Of a DNA stretch of 64,000 nucleotides, positions 19,722 through 31,209 are shown one piece after another; within the stretch, counting starts at the first letter, position 1; every line of letters begins with the position of its first letter. Made by a program: the position numbers and the translations under genes. Origin of the DNA: an uncultured Verrucomicrobiota bacterium. Lineage in GTDB: Bacteria > Verrucomicrobiota > Verrucomicrobiia > Opitutales > Opitutaceae. Location of the stretch: positions 224,178 through 288,177 of the forward strand of contig CAIQAB010000022.1 in NCBI GenBank assembly GCA_903869675.1, written 5' to 3'. The notes beneath the pieces are model-generated. The model made no database searches and was not told the origin of the DNA. It worked only from the letters and a program-made list of their open reading frames with translations.

Positions 19722-19991
19722 GACGGGAGACGGACTGGGGCGGGTATGGGGAAAGACTCAATGTCGGGTAAACCGAACGCGAGCAACTCGTGCAAAAGGA
19801 CAACATATTCGGCGGGCGCGTGCATTTCGCACTTTTGCGTCCAGACGCTTTACCATCCGGGAGTCGATCCGGAGACCCAGGCCAAAAAGAAATGTAAAAT
19901 ATTTATTGGCAAGTGGCTATGGTATCCAAATCCGCTATTTTTAAAAACCACACACCTTGCCGCACCATTTGCCATCGAGCCCAGGAACAAC

Positions 19992-21161
19992 TTAGAAACG
20001 CACGTCAGGCCGCCACGGCGCCATCAGCTGCCAGACGAAGCCGTCACGCAGATTCTCCGCCATAAGCAGGGTGATGCCGACGTCTATACCGATTACATCC
20101 GCCCCCACCCAGCCCGTGTTCGGATTAAACGCATCCGCAAACCCATACGGCCCGTAGATTGTCCCCCCCCAGCGGGCGTGCATCTCGCGCAGCGCCGCCA
20201 CGCAATCACCGGGCAGAAAAGGCAGCGAGCCCGCCACCGCGCAGGGCACCACCGTGCCATCGATACGCGCGTCCGGTCCCGCGCCATCCAACGGCGGCCC
20301 GCCCCAGTCGACGTAGCCCGCCGCGGCATCCGAAGAAGTGAGCCCCCAGACGTTTTCCGAATAGCCCGGAAACCGGTCCGCCAGTCCGAGGCAAAACCGC
20401 TTCTGCGCCCGCGTGGCCGCGCAGGCGTTGGCAAAGAAGTTAACTCCGCTCACTTTGTCGTGGTGCTCCCGCCAGTCCATCCAAGCCTGGGGAAACTGGT
20501 GCGTGAACAACGGAGGATGATGAAGAAAACGCTCCGCACCCGATACCGCCCACGGCTCACGACGCCAAGCCCGCCAAGTCGCGGCCGGTGCCGGCCGCGT
20601 CGCGTGATGCACCGCAAACCACGTCATCCCCCAGTGCTCGGAAAACTGATCCCAACTCCAGGGCAAAAATCCACCCTCCGGTTTCCACCCGTGGCCGATG
20701 CGTCCCTCGGCATCCAGCATCCAGGGCCAGTCCACGCGCGCCTCGATCGCAGCCGCCAATTCCGCGACCACCCCGCCAAAGTAGCGCCCGGCCGAAAGCG
20801 CGCCGAACAACGCCAGCCCGGTATCGATGCTTGAGGCCTCGCAATCCCAGCCTCGCTGCGCCGCGCGGACATCCAGGAAGTGGTAGAAAAAACCCCGTTC
20901 ATGGGCCGCATCCCGCCAAAGCGTGCGCAGCACGCGCTCTGCGCAGGCCCGGCACTCCGCCCGCGATTCCCAACCCCGCTCGGCTCCGATCACCAGTGCG
21001 GTAAGACCAAAACCGGTCGCCGCCACGCTGGCCATTTCACCAGGCCTGGTGCCATCCGCTCGGGCCCGGTCAGGAATCAAGCCGCTATGGGGGTGGGCCG
21101 CATCAAAGAAAAACCGAAAGGCGCGGCGCGAGAGGTCGTCGAGAAAGGCGTCGTCGGTCAT
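19992..21161 (-). CDS. Glucoamylase-family (Glycoamylase, PF10091-type) protein
   Basis: 389 aa starting MTDDAFLDDLSRRAFRFFFD. It has the all-helical (alpha/alpha)6-barrel pattern of COG5368: FFFDAAHPHSGLIPDRA, MASVAATGFGLTALVIGAERGW, GFFYHFLD, SSIDTGLALFGALSAGRYF, the YSENVWGLTSSDAAAGY segment, and GPYGFADAFNPNTGWVG with VIGIDVGITLLMAENLRDG. No signal peptide is visible at this start, whereas many homologues are periplasmic. It may hydrolyse or bind alpha- or beta-glucans (some relatives act on cyclic beta-1,2-glucan); substrate not decided. Its 270-bp upstream gap to the metzincin operon shows no further gene. Confidence 0.9.
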   Translation of the reverse strand: MTDDAFLDDLSRRAFRFFFDAAHPHSGLIPDRARADGTRPGEMASVAATGFGLTALVIGAERGWESRAECRACAERVLRTLWRDAAHERGFFYHFLDVRAAQRGWDCEASSIDTGLALFGALSAGRYFGGVVAELAAAIEARVDWPWMLDAEGRIGHGWKPEGGFLPWSWDQFSEHWGMTWFAVHHATRPAPAATWRAWRREPWAVSGAERFLHHPPLFTHQFPQAWMDWREHHDKVSGVNFFANACAATRAQKRFCLGLADRFPGYSENVWGLTSSDAAAGYVDWGGPPLDGAGPDARIDGTVVPCAVAGSLPFLPGDCVAALREMHARWGGTIYGPYGFADAFNPNTGWVGADVIGIDVGITLLMAENLRDGFVWQLMAPWRPDVRF

Positions 21162-21217
21162 GGAGGCGGATTGGTTTGTATTTTACCGCGGATCACGCGG
21201 AGGGGGCGGGGATTTTT

Positions 21218-21352
21218 TATTAACCACAGATTGCACGGATAAACACGGATAAAGACCGTGCGCTTCTTTCTCCATTAGTGAATATCCGTGCGATCCGTGG
21301 CCGCTGGATTGTTGGTTTTATCCGCGTCCATTCGCGTAATCCGCGGTTAAAA
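21218..21352. repeat. Inverted pair of dispersed ATCCGTG/GGTTAAAA repeats
   Basis: Two copies face each other. TTAACCACAGATTGCACGGA followed by TAAACACGGATAAAG lies at 21218-21255 and reads as ATCCGTG...GTGGTTAA on the minus strand. ATCCGCGTCCATTCGCGTAA followed by TCCGCGGTTAAAA lies at 21320-21352 on the plus strand. A third fragment, ATATCCGTGCGATCCGTGG, sits between them near 21282-21302. The plus-strand copy shares its three-step architecture and GGTTAAAA end with the element at 7961-7992. It fills the gap between the glucoamylase-family gene start and the ligA stop. Confidence 0.55.
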
Positions 21353-21361
21353 TTTCCCTCA

Positions 21362-24072
<2,711 letters not shown>

Positions 24073-24212
24073 CCGAACGTGACGATTAACCGGCCTACGC
24101 TCGGGCGAAACCGTAAAAACCAAGATGGCACCATAACCTCGCGTTTTTCTTGTTCACGGGCAGGATTGCGCATAAATATGGGTGCCCTCGGGAACATCCG
24201 CTTCTTTACCTC

Positions 24213-24956
24213 ATGAAACCCTCCATCGCCGCCCTCCTGGCCCTCGCCGGCGCCTCCACCACACTAGCAATCACCCCCGGCAGTTCGGCTGCCATTACCC
24301 TCGCCCTCACCGCCTCGATTTCGACCGGCGGGTTTGCCGGGGAAACCGAGAAAACGACCACCAAGACAAACGCGGCCGGTGATGTCATTTCCGAGACCAA
24401 AGAATATAAAACCATAATCACCACCGTCCGCTATGGTAACGCCCAAATCCTCGCCGACCTGAACGAACAGGGCCTGCTTGATGGCACCGCGTCAGGCTGG
24501 AGTATCATCAAAGTAGACGTCGCCAACGACTTTGGATCGGAAAACGATACCGGTCCCGTTCCCTACGCCGTCAAAAAGGGTCTGGCACCGGTTCCGCTCG
24601 AATTCACGTCCGCTATAACTGCATCTGCCGAATCCGGAACGGGCAAAGTAACGATGGATTACGTTAAGCCATCCTTAAGCTTCACCGGGAATAATAGTTA
24701 CAAAACGACCATCACTCTATCTATCGCAGATTTTAATATCCAAGGCACGCAAACCACCACCGCGAAAATTGCCACCGGAAAACTTGGCAAGGGCGCATCT
24801 GGCGTGGATTACACCTTCGCTCTCAGTGGAGGGTCAAAGGTCGCAGCCTTCAGCGGAGTATATTCCGAGCACGATCTTGCGGAGGGCACACTCTCCATCG
24901 CCGCCGCCAAGGTGGTCGATCTCGAGACGCTGGGCTTCGCCCCCGTCACTAACTGA
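24213..24956 (+). CDS. Secreted protein of tandem paralogue pair, copy 1
   Basis: 247 aa from the ATG at 24213 (MKPSIAALLALAGASTTLA, signal peptide). The mature chain is rich in Thr/Ser/Gly and beta strand, with no cysteine. It is a paralogue of the next gene: both have ITLALTASIS.GGF/VTIALTASQSVGGF, EYKT.I.TV.[YF]GNA..L..L.E.G.L, a GWSI motif, [YC]AVKKG.AP, IQGTQT/IQGVET, GK.GKGSS-type runs, and end in DLETLGF. I do not recognise the family. The putative promoter (TTGTTC at 24150, CATAAA at 24171) aligns with that of copy 2. A strong terminator follows. Probably periplasmic or exported. Confidence 0.8.
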   Translation: MKPSIAALLALAGASTTLAITPGSSAAITLALTASISTGGFAGETEKTTTKTNAAGDVISETKEYKTIITTVRYGNAQILADLNEQGLLDGTASGWSIIKVDVANDFGSENDTGPVPYAVKKGLAPVPLEFTSAITASAESGTGKVTMDYVKPSLSFTGNNSYKTTITLSIADFNIQGTQTTTAKIATGKLGKGASGVDYTFALSGGSKVAAFSGVYSEHDLAEGTLSIAAAKVVDLETLGFAPVTN

Positions 24957-24981
24957 TCTATTTTTCGTATATAGCTACAAC

Positions 24982-25006
24982 GGGGGCCTTTTGGCCTCCT
25001 TTTTTT
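24982..25006 (+). terminator. Rho-independent terminator after copy 1
   Basis: GGGGGCC (24982-24988), loop TTTT, GGCCTCC (24993-24999), then seven T. The stem has one G-T wobble. It lies 26 bp after the stop of the first secreted paralogue. Confidence 0.85.
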
Positions 25007-25206
25007 GTGGCCACGGTTGGCGCTGCTCCATTCCGCTGCCGAAATATAAAAAGTGACAAAATGCCCGGGCTCCAATCCTCCCTATGGGCTCACCTGCCAC
25101 GGTAGGGATTGTGGCCCTTCGCATCGTCATCTTGTGCGCAAGCCACCCAGCCGCAAACCCGCTGAAGTGGAAAAGTGAGCGTTAACCAAACGGCCATATT
25201 TTTTTC

Positions 25207-25236
25207 TTGCCGCTACGAGGGGGGGGGGGGCATAAT
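25207..25236 (+). promoter_or_regulatory. Putative promoter of copy 2 with a 12-G tract in the spacer
   Basis: TTGCCG (25207-25212) and CATAAT (25231-25236) are separated by 18 bp that include twelve consecutive G (25219-25230). The start codon is at 25281. The matching promoter of copy 1 has the same TTTTTCTTG lead-in and CATAA element but no G run. Slippage of such a tract would change the -35/-10 spacing, a known way to switch transcription on and off. Promoter elements are assigned by eye. Confidence 0.5.
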
Positions 25237-25280
25237 ACTTATGCTTGAATGTGCACTGTGCACACCCACCACTACACACC

Positions 25281-26048
25281 ATGAAATACTCCTTAACCGC
25301 CCTCGTCGCGCTTGCCAGCGCCTCCACGGCCCTCGCCGTCACCCTCGGAACCGCTCCCGCCGTCACCATCGCCCTCACGGCATCGCAATCTGTGGGTGGA
25401 TTCAAAGTCGTCGATCCAGATACCAGGGAGACTAGCTACGAATCCGAAAAAATCACCGAAGGAAAACCCGATAAAAACGGAAATGTTCTTACAACGACAG
25501 AATACAAAACGGTCGTCCAGACGGTCAAATTTGGCAATGCAGAGTTGCTAAATGGCCTCCTCGAGGATGGCAGCCTTCCTGATGGGACGGTCAAGGGGTG
25601 GTCGATTGTAAGCGCAAGTGAGCTTGATGGAGATTCCCAGCTATGTGCGGTTAAAAAAGGACAGGCACCCATTCTGATTGAGACCGAGGATTCCTATGAA
25701 AGTTTCGCAGCAACTGTGAGTGGTAAAGATACCACCTCCTCCGCTAGCCCAGATGTTACTACCACTGTATCTTACACGTTAAGCGGTAAACTTATTCACG
25801 GAATTTCCTACAACGGCTTCGAGATCCAAGGTGTAGAGACCGGCTCTGCAAAGTATGCCAAGGGAAATTTCGGAAAAGGATCATCAGCAATTCCCTACGA
25901 AACCTACTTGGATGGCGCTGTAAAGCTTGCGAGCATCAGTGGAAATTATACATCTGAAGACGAGGGTATCTATGCCTTGGTGGAGGGAACTATCTCCACA
26001 GCGGCCGAAGCTGTGCTCGACCTGGAAACTCTTGGTTTTGGCCAGTAA
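25281..26048 (+). CDS. Secreted protein of tandem paralogue pair, copy 2
   Basis: 255 aa from the ATG at 25281 (MKYSLTALVALASASTALA, signal peptide). Same layout as copy 1: a VTIALTASQSVGGF segment after the signal, EYKTVVQTVKFGNAELLNGL, GWSIVSASELDGDSQLCAVK, a charged middle that differs from copy 1 (ETEDSYESFAATVSGKDTTS), GFEIQGVETGSAKYAKGNFG, and the end VLDLETLGFGQ. The coding part has lower GC than its neighbours. Function unknown. Expression may depend on the poly-G promoter. A terminator follows. Confidence 0.8.
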   Translation: MKYSLTALVALASASTALAVTLGTAPAVTIALTASQSVGGFKVVDPDTRETSYESEKITEGKPDKNGNVLTTTEYKTVVQTVKFGNAELLNGLLEDGSLPDGTVKGWSIVSASELDGDSQLCAVKKGQAPILIETEDSYESFAATVSGKDTTSSASPDVTTTVSYTLSGKLIHGISYNGFEIQGVETGSAKYAKGNFGKGSSAIPYETYLDGAVKLASISGNYTSEDEGIYALVEGTISTAAEAVLDLETLGFGQ

Positions 26049-26089
26049 GTCCCGCTGGGCCGCAGAAATAAAACCTATTTATTATTTTT

Positions 26090-26117
26090 GGGGTGCCTTT
26101 ACCGGCACCCCTTTTTT
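26090..26117 (+). terminator. Rho-independent terminator after copy 2
   Basis: GGGGTGCC (26090-26097), loop TTTACC, GGCACCCC (26104-26111), then six T. Perfect 8-bp stem, 42 bp after the stop of the second paralogue. Confidence 0.9.
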
Positions 26118-26170
26118 ACGCTCGAAAGAAAGTGATTCCTTCGTTCCGCGTGAGAGTATGCTAAAGCAAA

Positions 26171-26818
26171 ATGTCACATAGAAAACATACGATTCCGAGT
26201 ATCCTCTTAGTTAGCGTGCTTCTGCTAATCAGCTTGTATCTTGCGTTCTCCCGCCGGTCCCGTGCTCCGGCCGAGAAGACCACTTCCGAGGCTCAGGTCC
26301 CATCCTCCCCCGCGGCATTGCAACCAGCACCAGAGCCGGCCCTCGCGACTCCACCAAGCCCGGGCCCCGTCGAAAAGGTTCAGGTGGCCCCGCCACCCTC
26401 TTCTCCTGCCCCCAAGCCCCGCCCTCTCGTAGTGAAAGGCATCTACAACCCGCCGCCCCTGGAAGGGCCTCACGCCGCCGAACTGACCCGTATCGAGGAT
26501 CTCTCCGTTACCTACGACGCCCGCGAAGTTCCCGCCCTCGCCGCTTTCCTCACCCATGATTCAGCCGAGGTCCGCGCCGCCGCCCTAGACGGCCTTGTTC
26601 GCCTCGGATCCAAGGAAGCGGCCGAGCCCCTGCGAGCGGCTTCAGCCAAGATCAAAGACCCCCGCGAGGCCATCGCGATGCTCGACGCCGCCGATTACCT
26701 CGAACTCCCCCCCATGCCAGCTTCCATGTTGCGCAAGAGGAAAGAATCCAAAGCCAGCGCCACTCCCGGCCCTGCAACCTCCGAGCCCAAAAAAACCACC
26801 GCGGTGGGCGGTGGTTAA
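26171..26818 (+). CDS. Membrane-anchored protein with a HEAT-like repeat
   Basis: 215 aa starting MSHRKHTIPSILLVSVLLLISLYLAF, a single N-terminal membrane segment. A long Pro/Ala/Ser-rich linker follows (residues about 35-90), then a helical part with one or two HEAT-like repeats (VPALAAFLTHDSAEVRAAAL and DGLVRLGSKEAAEPLRAASA). The C-terminus is basic and Pro-rich. The layout suggests a periplasmic binding or scaffold domain on a flexible stalk. I do not recognise a specific family. The last codons (KKTTAVGGG and stop) overlap the terminator of the opposing tRNA gene. Confidence 0.72.
   Translation: MSHRKHTIPSILLVSVLLLISLYLAFSRRSRAPAEKTTSEAQVPSSPAALQPAPEPALATPPSPGPVEKVQVAPPPSSPAPKPRPLVVKGIYNPPPLEGPHAAELTRIEDLSVTYDAREVPALAAFLTHDSAEVRAAALDGLVRLGSKEAAEPLRAASAKIKDPREAIAMLDAADYLELPPMPASMLRKRKESKASATPGPATSEPKKTTAVGGG
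26788..26816 (-). terminator. Terminator of the tRNA-Pro gene, inside the end of the HEAT-like gene
   Basis: On the minus strand AACCACCGC (26808-26816), loop CCACC, GCGGTGGTT (26794-26802) runs into a T-tract (26788-26793). Perfect 9-bp stem, 28 bp downstream of the tRNA. On the plus strand the same stem is followed only by AATTT, so it would be weaker there. Confidence 0.8.
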
Positions 26819-26844
26819 TTTCAAACGAAAAAGGAATTAAAAAA

Positions 26845-26921
<77 letters not shown>

Positions 26922-27014
26922 AACAGCTGACAAGAGGGTCAGAAAGCAGCCCGGCGCGCTACGAAGCAAGCGGTTTTTTCACTCCCACCCAACTACGGTT
27001 TCGCGACAACCCGC

Positions 27015-28058
27015 TCAAGCATACTTGACCGGCAGAGCCCGCCCCGCCTTCGCACTCTGGGCGGCGAGATCCAGAATGTGGATGGGCCGCCGCGCCCATT
27101 CGCCCGTGATAACCAGTTGCTCGCCCGTGGTCAGGTGCGCGGCGATGTTTTGGTAGAACTTCTCCCCCTCCGCCTTCGGATTGGGGGCGCGCTCGGTGGT
27201 AAACCGCCCGCCCGCCTGCCCCGTTACCGTCTCCGCCCCGTTCCAGTCGATGACGTGCGTCGCCTTGGTGCCGACGATCTTCATAAAGCCCTTGTCAGGC
27301 GCGCCGTCGAGCTGGGTAATGGTGAGATTCACCCGCTGGCCGCTGGCAAACCGCACCGTCGCCTGCGCCTCGTCCTCGTTGGTGTCCGCGCCCCATTTGG
27401 CGTCGGGTTGACCCGCCCAATACCCGCTCCACGCATAGCCAGTCACCTCGGTGACGGGCGCGGTGATGAGCTGGAGCGAGTATTCGAGAAGGTGCACGCC
27501 CCAGTCGTAAAGGATGCCGCCCGAGATACTGCGCGAAGAACGCCACCAGTCACCCGGCCGCCCGTGGACTCCCATGCGCAGGTCGATGCGCACGATGTCG
27601 CCAAAAGCGCCGGCGCGGAACAATTCGTTGGCCCGCAGAATCCAGCCGTCCCAGTGACGGTTGTGGTAAGTGCTCACGATCACCCCGGTGTCGCGCGCCG
27701 CCGCGATCATCGCATCGCACTCTTCGGTCGTCACCGCCATGGGTTTTTCCAGCACGCAATGCCGCCCGGCTGCCACGATCTGCAGGCCCAGCGCCGCATG
27801 GGTATTGTGCGGCGTGATCACAGTCACGAGTTCGACCGACGACTTCGCCAGCAATTCGTCAACCGAGGCATAGGTCTCGATCCCGGGGAAATCCTGAGTG
27901 GCGACCGCGAGCCGCGCCGGATCGATCTCGACCACGGCCAAGGGCGTCATACCGGCCGCCTGCATTTCCTTCAGATGCTGGCGGCCCATATTGAAGGCGC
28001 CGCCGTAGCCGACGACACCAACTTTTATCTCGGAGGGGTGGGAATAGGTTTTTTTCAT
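27015..28058 (-). CDS. Gfo/Idh/MocA-family oxidoreductase
   Basis: 347 aa starting MKKTYSHPSEIKVGVVGYGG. N-terminal Rossmann fold with VGVVGYGGAFNMGRQH and the family's VLEKPMAVT (E-K-P) near residue 100. The second domain carries STYHNRHWDGW and the GGILYDWGVHLLEYSLQLI helix with Asp and His typical of the active site. It would oxidise or reduce a sugar or cyclitol with NAD(P). Probably an operon with the ThuA-like gene 38 bp upstream. That pairing is common in glycoside-oxidising (3-keto-sugar) pathways. No signal peptide, so cytoplasmic. Substrate not assigned. Confidence 0.92.
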   Translation of the reverse strand: MKKTYSHPSEIKVGVVGYGGAFNMGRQHLKEMQAAGMTPLAVVEIDPARLAVATQDFPGIETYASVDELLAKSSVELVTVITPHNTHAALGLQIVAAGRHCVLEKPMAVTTEECDAMIAAARDTGVIVSTYHNRHWDGWILRANELFRAGAFGDIVRIDLRMGVHGRPGDWWRSSRSISGGILYDWGVHLLEYSLQLITAPVTEVTGYAWSGYWAGQPDAKWGADTNEDEAQATVRFASGQRVNLTITQLDGAPDKGFMKIVGTKATHVIDWNGAETVTGQAGGRFTTERAPNPKAEGEKFYQNIAAHLTTGEQLVITGEWARRPIHILDLAAQSAKAGRALPVKYA

Positions 28059-28096
28059 GTTAAAAAAAAGGGATTAATCAATTCGCGAGCCGCGAC

Positions 28097-28738
28097 TCAT
28101 AACAAGCCCGCCGCCCACAGGCAGCCCCGCACCGTGAGCGTCCGGGCCGCCGGGAACTGCACAAACTCCTCCGGCGCGTGGCCGAGGGCGTTGTAGAACA
28201 CCCTGCCCGCGCCCCAGGTCTTCACCCACGCCACCGGCATGTTGACCGTTCGCCCGGCGTGGACGTAGGGCGTGTCCGCCAGCACGTGCACCGCCGGGTC
28301 GGTGAGGAGGTAATACTGCTCCGAACGGTAGGCGAAACTCGCCGGCAAACCCGCCGTGACCGGACTGGCCCAGTCCACGATGCGCACAGCGTAGTCGCCG
28401 ACGTGCGGATGCCCCACGAAGCGGCCGCCCACCATCCACTCGTAATCGAGCCGCCCCCGGAACGCATCGCCCATGCCGCCGTGGATTCCGGCCAGACCCA
28501 CCCCGCCCTTCACCGCCGCGACCAACCCGCGCTCCTGCGCGTCCGTCAAATTGCCCATCGTCCAACACGGGAAAATCAACGCATAGGCATTCAAGGCCTC
28601 CACATCCGCCAAAGGCTCCAAGCTCCGCACGATTTCCGGCTCCAAGCCCTGCGCGGCCAAGTCGGAAGCGAAAAGCTGCACAATTTTCTCGGGCTGGTGG
28701 CCTTCCCAGCCACCGCTTAGGAACAAAGCTTTTTTCAT
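28097..28738 (-). CDS. ThuA-like (trehalose utilisation) domain protein
   Basis: 213 aa starting MKKALFLSGGWEGHQPEKIV. It has the class I glutamine-amidotransferase-like fold seen in ThuA: ALFLSGGWEGH, LIFPCWTMGNLTDAQERGL, VAAVKGGVGLAGIHGGMGDA, EWMVGGRFVGHP, RSEQYYLLTDP, and VKTWGAGRVFYNALGHAPEE near the end. ThuA proteins take part in disaccharide catabolism through 3-keto intermediates. Reads into the Gfo/Idh/MocA gene. Divergent from a TonB receptor, whose ligand could be the same carbohydrate, though nothing proves it. Confidence 0.9.
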   Translation of the reverse strand: MKKALFLSGGWEGHQPEKIVQLFASDLAAQGLEPEIVRSLEPLADVEALNAYALIFPCWTMGNLTDAQERGLVAAVKGGVGLAGIHGGMGDAFRGRLDYEWMVGGRFVGHPHVGDYAVRIVDWASPVTAGLPASFAYRSEQYYLLTDPAVHVLADTPYVHAGRTVNMPVAWVKTWGAGRVFYNALGHAPEEFVQFPAARTLTVRGCLWAAGLL

Positions 28739-28893
28739 GGGGCAGGACCTATTTGGCTAATCGAGCCGGTGCGTTTGCGAGTTTAGAGTGAACCATCCCG
28801 CAAAAAAGCCGCCCAAGATCGCGAGCCGCCGACGCGCTGCGACGCGGATGATTGCACCCGACCGCACCGACTGTCACGTTTCCCCCCTCTTCG

Positions 28894-31095
28894 ATGCCGC
28901 CCCGCCTACCCAGCATCCGCCTCGCCTTGCTGCTCGCCTGCCTCGCGGCCCACGGCCTAGCCCAGACCGACCCCGGGCCCGAACACCGCGACGCACCTCT
29001 GCTGCTCGATCCACTCTCCGTCGAGGGCGACGCCGATCAGGCCCCCGGCTACGACCCCACCGGCCTGGGCGGCGCCGACGCCGAGCGCCACGAACCACCG
29101 TTCGCAAACGATCTTCTGGACGACATAGGCGCCGACGAGATGCCGCTCGGCGAACTGGACAACGAACTCGCCGCCCTCGCCGCGGCAGGCTACGATGCCG
29201 CTCAAGTCGCCGCCGGCGGCGAAAACCTCGATCTGCGCGGCTTTCCCACACCGTCCCGTCGCAATGGTTTCACCCAGTCCGGCGTGCCCGAGATCCTCAA
29301 TTCTCAGGGGGGCGAGACCATCGCCGGGTCCTTGGTATCCGTGGTCGGCCGCGCCGCGCCCGGCGGCATCCGCAACGCCTTCACCGCCCGCCCACGCGGC
29401 CGCAGCGAACGATCGCTGGATACCGGCTTCGGCACCGATGGGAGTTGGCGGGCAGGAGCGCGGATCGCCGGAGTGGTCACCCCGAAAAAAGCCTGGCACC
29501 TCGAGTCGTTCTCCGTCTCCGGGCGCGACGGTCCACAGGATTACTCCAGTATCATGAGTGCAGCCGCTGGTGTCGCCTTCGCGTTCAAACACTCTCACGC
29601 CACCAGCACCCTTTGGAGCCTCGATATGGCCGAGACTTCCGGCAACCCCGCCCCGGGCCTGCCGGACTACCGGCTCACGCCCAGCGGCAAAATCCAGGGC
29701 CCCTACCGGCCGCTCGCCGATTTCCACGTGAACGGACCCGAAACCGGCCTGCGCCGCCGCGCCGCCTCCCTCGCGTTTCAACTGGAGAGCCAACTCGCGC
29801 CCGACGTCTCGCTCAGCTCCGCCACCCAATTACTCGGCCGCGATAGCCTTCAAGACCGCTTCACCTCCGGCCAATACGTTGTCTCCACCGGAAAGTTCTC
29901 CGGCATTCGCGAGCCCGTGCATCGCGTCGACGACTTCGCGGCCGTCACCCACCAGACCGACCTGACCCGTCGCCTCCGTGCCGCCGGCGACCACAAGCTC
30001 CGCATCGGCTTCGAGGGGACGCTCACCCGCGGCACAGAAGAAGCGCGCGGCATCCTCGCCTCGGAGCGAAATCTCTACCTGCCCGCCGATGTCCAGACCT
30101 TCGACCCGGAAACTCCGAACTACTACCACCCCGCCTTCTCTGAAACCGTCTACAAACGCATCCTGTCCGATCAGCAAACCGCGCGCGCCTTGGCCTCGGT
30201 CTTCGCCGACACCCGCACCGCTCTCGACCACGGACGCACCGTATTTACCACCGGGCTACACTATGACTTCAGCCGGACCGAGGTAGACAACCACCGCCCG
30301 GGCGCCACCTTCCCCCGCGCCGAAAAATCCGTCGGCGACCTCTCCTATCACCTCGGCTTAAACCGGAAAATCGGCCGCCACCTGCTGGTGTTTGCCAACA
30401 CCAGCACCGCCGTGTCACCCTCCACCCGCGTCGATGCCCGCACTGGAGCGATCCAGGAAAACGAGTCCACCCACGGCTTCGAGTTCGGCGCCCGCGCCGT
30501 CCTGCTCGACCGCACCCTGAGCGCATCGACCATCGCCTACGCCTACACCAACACCAACATCGCCCGCCGCAACCCGCTCTACCAGGACCCCGTTGCCGAC
30601 GCCGATCAGACCCAGCCGCAACTAGTGAGCAGCGGCGAGGAGGAGTTCCGCGGCGTATCCACGCAACTCGGCTGGAAACCCTCGTCCGCCTGGACTTTCA
30701 CCGGCCGCGCGACGGTCGTTGACGCTGTCACCGTGTCCTCGCCCGACATCCCCGAGGAGGAGGGCCTCCAACTCACCCGCCTGCCGGCCTTCACCGCCGC
30801 CGCCGGCGCACGGCGCTACTTCACCGAGGGAGCGCTCGCCGGATGCTCCATCGGGCTCACCGCGACCCACGTGGGCAGCACCGTGCAGACCTACGCCCGC
30901 TCCGACCGCGAACGCCTTGACTACCCCGCCTACACCGTCGCCGGACTGTCCGCGTCCCGCACCTGGAAATCTGGCGCGCTCACCCATACCCTCTCTGCCT
31001 CGGTCAATAATCTCTTCGATACCGATCTGCTCGCCCGCGTCGCCCGCGTCGGCGCCGAGCGCGGCCTGAGCCTCGGCTGGCGGATAGGCTTTTAA
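28894..31095 (+). CDS. TonB-dependent outer-membrane receptor, ligand unknown
   Basis: 733 aa from the ATG at 28894 (MPPRLPSIRLALLLACLAAH), signal peptide ending near GLAQ. An acidic N-terminal stretch (ADQAPGYDPTGLGG...) precedes a plug with LDLRGFPTPSRRNGFTQSGV. A barrel follows with FANTSTAVSPSTRVD and FEFGARAVLLDRTLSAS, the layout of siderophore/catecholate-type receptors (FhuA/FecA relatives). It ends LGWRIGF with the C-terminal aromatic needed for BAM insertion. The plug is divergent: the usual IDRVEVLRGP is replaced by AGSLVSVVGRAAPGGIRNAF. Divergently placed to the ThuA/Gfo genes across about 155 bp. Confidence 0.85.
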   Translation: MPPRLPSIRLALLLACLAAHGLAQTDPGPEHRDAPLLLDPLSVEGDADQAPGYDPTGLGGADAERHEPPFANDLLDDIGADEMPLGELDNELAALAAAGYDAAQVAAGGENLDLRGFPTPSRRNGFTQSGVPEILNSQGGETIAGSLVSVVGRAAPGGIRNAFTARPRGRSERSLDTGFGTDGSWRAGARIAGVVTPKKAWHLESFSVSGRDGPQDYSSIMSAAAGVAFAFKHSHATSTLWSLDMAETSGNPAPGLPDYRLTPSGKIQGPYRPLADFHVNGPETGLRRRAASLAFQLESQLAPDVSLSSATQLLGRDSLQDRFTSGQYVVSTGKFSGIREPVHRVDDFAAVTHQTDLTRRLRAAGDHKLRIGFEGTLTRGTEEARGILASERNLYLPADVQTFDPETPNYYHPAFSETVYKRILSDQQTARALASVFADTRTALDHGRTVFTTGLHYDFSRTEVDNHRPGATFPRAEKSVGDLSYHLGLNRKIGRHLLVFANTSTAVSPSTRVDARTGAIQENESTHGFEFGARAVLLDRTLSASTIAYAYTNTNIARRNPLYQDPVADADQTQPQLVSSGEEEFRGVSTQLGWKPSSAWTFTGRATVVDAVTVSSPDIPEEEGLQLTRLPAFTAAAGARRYFTEGALAGCSIGLTATHVGSTVQTYARSDRERLDYPAYTVAGLSASRTWKSGALTHTLSASVNNLFDTDLLARVARVGAERGLSLGWRIGF

Positions 31096-31209
31096 CCCAT
31101 ATTCAAAGATCCTCTCCCACCCGCACCGCCGATACCGCCCTTGACTACCCGCTAGGGCGACCGCTAGCCCTTCAACCTTTTAACCCTTCAAACTCCCCCC
31201 TCCCATCTC

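Noticed and set aside
27078..28196. Plus-strand ORF of 372 codons opposite the Gfo/Idh/MocA and ThuA genes
   Set aside because: Spans two real minus-strand genes and their gap; composition is that of a shadow frame.
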